Shown: in pieces, positions 7,200 to 9,493 of the stretch
Layout of the letters: each line of letters opens with the position of its first letter
How positions within the stretch are numbered: the first letter of the stretch is position 1
Assembly (NCBI GenBank): GCA_900319595.1
Contig: ONOZ01000274.1
Location: 1-9,493, forward strand
Direction: 5' to 3'
Source: an uncultured Bacteroidales bacterium
GTDB taxonomy: Bacteria; Bacteroidota; Bacteroidia; Bacteroidales; P3
Length of the DNA stretch: 9,493 nucleotides
Made by a program: the position numbers and the translations under genes
Notes under the pieces: model-generated
What the model saw: the letters and a program-made list of their open reading frames with translations, nothing else
Databases searched by the model: none
What the model was told of the DNA's origin: nothing

Positions 7200-8750
7200 A
7201 TGGAGATAAGTAGAACAAAAAATACGAAACGTAATATTTTTTGGGGCGTGATAAATAAATTAATAACCTTAGTATTGCCTTTCCTTACTAGAACGGTGAT
7301 GATTCGAACACTTGGTGCTGAGTATTTAGGGCTAAATAGTCTGTTTAGTTCAATTCTGCAGGTGCTTAATCTTACAGAATTAGGTTTTAGTAGCGCTATC
7401 GTATATAGCATGTATAGGCCAATTGCTGAGAATGACAAGGATTCCATTTGCGCGTTATTAAACGCTTTTAGAAAAATTTACAAAATCATCGGAGTTGCTA
7501 TACTCGCAGCTGGATTATCGTTGCTTCCTTTTTTACCGCATCTTATACATGGCTCAGCCCCGAAAGATATCAATATTTATTATGTCTATTTAGTATATTT
7601 ATCTAATACAGCAATAAGCTATCTTCTTTACGCATATAAAACAGCACTACCGAATGCATTTCAAAGGGTGGACGTCATCAGCAATATTACATCGATTACG
7701 TTAGGCGGAATGTATATATTGCAGATAGTGATATTAATAGGTATCAAGCAATATTATCCATATATTATTATTCTTCCGATTTGTACGGTGGTTAATAATA
7801 TTATCACATCCAAATATGTGGACAAAAACTATCCTGAATTTAAATGTAGAGGAACTTTATCGAGTAAGCAAAAGAATGAAATTAAGGAAAAGGTAGTAGG
7901 TCTATTTATCAATAGAGTTTGCCAAACAACACGGAATTCACTAGATAGCATTTGTACGTCTGCATTTTTAGGTCTTACAATAACTGCAATGTATAATAAT
8001 TATTTCTATGTAATTTCAGCCCTCACTGGAGTATTTGGCGTATTAACTCAAGCTATGACGGCTGGAGTGGGAAATAGTATTGTGGTAGAAAGCATTGATA
8101 AGAACTATAACGACTTAAGAAAGATTAACTTTATATATATGCTATTATCTGGGTGGGCTACAATATGTATGATAGTATTATATCAACCGTTTATAAAATT
8201 GGCTTTTGGAGAACGGTACCTATTTCCTTTTGCTGTAGTGATTGAGTTTTCTATATATTTCTATATTCTCCGAATGGGAGATATCAGAGGGCTTTATTCC
8301 GATGCCGCAGGTCTTTGGTGGGAAAATCGTTACAGAGCAATTGCAGAATCCGTTGCTAATATCGTGCTGAATATTGTGCTCGTACAATTTTGGGGAGTAC
8401 ATGGAATCATCATAGCTACTCTGATTTCCTTATTTATTATCAACTTTATTTTAGGCTCACAAATTGTATTTAAGTACTATTTTAAAAATGGAAAGATTAG
8501 AGAATATTTTAAAGGTCATGGCATTTACTTTACCGTGACAGCTGCGGTTGCTTCGGTGACTATATGGATTTGCAACAGAATCAATGTTGGGTTAGTAATA
8601 GGTTTTTTCATTAAACTTGGAATCTGCTGTACCGTGCCAACTTTTCTTTATATACTTATTTACAGAAATACAAAGATCTATAAGGATGCAGTACCGTGGA
8701 TTCTTGGAAAGTATAGGCTCGAGAAAAAACTCGGATTTTTACTAAAGTAG
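7200..8750 (+). CDS. Wzx-like flippase, polysaccharide transport protein of the MOP superfamily
   Basis: A 516-residue polytopic membrane protein matching the O-unit flippase group common in Clostridia and streptococci. It is expected to move undecaprenyl-linked repeat units across the membrane. The N-terminus SRTKNTKRNIFWGVINK (4-20) and the block TLGAEYLGLNSLFSSILQVL (37-56), followed by LTELGFSSAIVYSMYRPIAE (58-77), are characteristic. Hydrophobic spans follow at about 95-115, 127-145, 164-182, 186-203, 253-274, 310-327, 340-357, 383-397, 402-419, 442-457 and 463-487, giving the 12-14 helices normal for the family at normal length. No good ribosome site precedes the ATG at 7200. A TAG at 7185-7187 closes the frame upstream, so an earlier start is excluded apart from rare codons. 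The 85-base gap before it is unusual for this compact operon. Confidence 0.9.
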   Translation: MEISRTKNTKRNIFWGVINKLITLVLPFLTRTVMIRTLGAEYLGLNSLFSSILQVLNLTELGFSSAIVYSMYRPIAENDKDSICALLNAFRKIYKIIGVAILAAGLSLLPFLPHLIHGSAPKDINIYYVYLVYLSNTAISYLLYAYKTALPNAFQRVDVISNITSITLGGMYILQIVILIGIKQYYPYIIILPICTVVNNIITSKYVDKNYPEFKCRGTLSSKQKNEIKEKVVGLFINRVCQTTRNSLDSICTSAFLGLTITAMYNNYFYVISALTGVFGVLTQAMTAGVGNSIVVESIDKNYNDLRKINFIYMLLSGWATICMIVLYQPFIKLAFGERYLFPFAVVIEFSIYFYILRMGDIRGLYSDAAGLWWENRYRAIAESVANIVLNIVLVQFWGVHGIIIATLISLFIINFILGSQIVFKYYFKNGKIREYFKGHGIYFTVTAAVASVTIWICNRINVGLVIGFFIKLGICCTVPTFLYILIYRNTKIYKDAVPWILGKYRLEKKLGFLLK

Positions 8751-8806
8751 TTAGCAATGATGGCACTTAACATCCTTTTTTATCATGGGTTGAGGAAGGG
8801 GAAATG

Positions 8807-9493
8807 ATGAACATCGCAGTAGCAGGAACCGGATATGTCGGCTTGTCATTAGCCACCTTACTGTCACAGCATAATCATGTGACAGCCGTTGATATTGTTC
8901 CGGAGAAAATCGAAAAATTAAATCGTTGGCAGAGTCCGATCCAGGACGAGTATATTGAAAAGTTCTTCAAAGAGCATGAGGAGAGAGGTCTGGATCTGCA
9001 TTTTGCTTTGAATACACAGGATGAGGACAATCCATCCAATGAAGTGTATCATGACGCAGACTTTGTAGTCATTGCAGCACCGACAAATTACGATAGCCAG
9101 AAGAATTTTTTTGACACTTCAGCAGTCGAGTCTGTCATCGAACAGGTGTTGAGATGCTCTGACAGGGCAATGATGGTGATCAAGTCTACAATCCCTGTTG
9201 GATACACAAAGTCTGTTCGAGATAAGTATCACACGAACCGCATCTTGTTCAGCCCGGAGTTTCTGAGAGAGTCCAAGGCTTTGTACGATAACCTTTATCC
9301 AAGCAGGATCATTGTTGGTACTGATGATTCAACAAGAGATATTGCAGAGGCGTTTGCTGGGTTACTTAAAGAAGGTGCAGAAAAGAAAGATGTTGAAGTC
9401 CTGACGATGGGATTCACAGAAGCAGAGGCGGTGAAGCTCTTTGCCAATACGTACCTTGCTCTCCGTGTATCTTATTTCAACGAACTTGATACC
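8807..9493 (+). CDS. ugd: UDP-glucose 6-dehydrogenase, N-terminal part (runs off the window)
   Basis: The first 229 residues of an enzyme that oxidises UDP-glucose to UDP-glucuronate using two NAD+; the frame is still open at the right edge. The NAD-binding Rossmann motif is VAGTGYVGLSLATLL (5-19), followed by D29 at the end of the second strand. SPIQDEYIE (43-51), IAAPTNY (89-95) and VIKSTIPVGYT (124-134) are typical. FSPEFLRESKALYDNLYPSR (148-167) and AEAVKLFANTYLALR (206-220) are nearly identical to the streptococcal HasB-type enzyme as I recall it. T128, E151, E155, K210 and N214 correspond to its catalytic or substrate residues. The catalytic Cys (about residue 265) lies beyond the window. 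Two adjacent ATGs exist (8804, 8807); 8807 gives the usual M-x-IAVAG start, with GAGGAAGGGG at 8792-8801 upstream. Sampled G+C is clearly higher than in the preceding genes, so it belongs to a more conserved flank. Confidence 0.95.
   Translation, partial: MNIAVAGTGYVGLSLATLLSQHNHVTAVDIVPEKIEKLNRWQSPIQDEYIEKFFKEHEERGLDLHFALNTQDEDNPSNEVYHDADFVVIAAPTNYDSQKNFFDTSAVESVIEQVLRCSDRAMMVIKSTIPVGYTKSVRDKYHTNRILFSPEFLRESKALYDNLYPSRIIVGTDDSTRDIAEAFAGLLKEGAEKKDVEVLTMGFTEAEAVKLFANTYLALRVSYFNELDT

Noticed and set aside
7171..7209. 12-codon frame overlapping the start of wzx
   Set aside because: No ribosome site and no recognisable sequence; expected by chance in AT-rich DNA.
8757..8786. TATCAT (8781-8786) and a four-pair GATG/CATC hairpin followed by T6 before ugd
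   Set aside because: The -35 partner is poor and a start site would fall on the ribosome site; the four-pair stem is too weak for a terminator.

Overview
This window is part of a Wzx/Wzy-type surface polysaccharide locus (capsule, exopolysaccharide or cell-wall glycan). The likely host is a low-to-moderate G+C Firmicute, most probably a Clostridia/Lachnospiraceae-like gut anaerobe. That rests on AT-rich coding sequence, strong AGGAGG-like ribosome sites before several genes, and protein styles I recognise: a flippase opening SRTKNTKRNIFWG and a streptococcal/clostridial-type UDP-glucose dehydrogenase. The species cannot be fixed from the sequence alone.

All genes are on the + strand and closely spaced, like one operon. 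The window opens with the last 46 codons of an unidentified G+C-rich gene (2-142). Two translationally coupled genes follow. One (152-1360) matches the C-terminal module of COG5610-type proteins; the other (1357-2043) is the HAD-fold module, which in the fused relatives I know sits N-terminal to it. After a 159-base gap come a GT-B glycosyltransferase (2203-3312), a WbsX/GH99-like protein (3339-4652), a Wzy-like polymerase (4690-5934), a GT4 glycosyltransferase with a full EX7E motif (5966-7114), a Wzx flippase (7200-8750) and the first 229 codons of UDP-glucose 6-dehydrogenase (8807-9493, cut by the window edge).

Inferred pathway: the glycosyltransferases build a repeat unit on a lipid carrier at the inner face of the membrane, Wzx flips it and Wzy polymerises it. 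Ugd supplies UDP-glucuronate, so the polymer is probably acidic. The WbsX-like protein and the split COG5610 pair have no firmly known role, but both types recur in such loci. The initiating phosphoglycosyltransferase, the chain-length regulator and any further transferases must lie outside the window.

Base composition is uneven. The two flanks (the 5' fragment and ugd) are clearly G+C-richer than the glycosyltransferase/wzy/wzx core, as expected when a serotype-specific cassette is exchanged between more conserved flanks. I saw no insertion sequence, CRISPR array, tRNA or rRNA. The points most worth a second look are the split, order-reversed COG5610/HAD pair and two intergenic stretches (2044-2202 and 7115-7199) that may hold remnants of lost genes.
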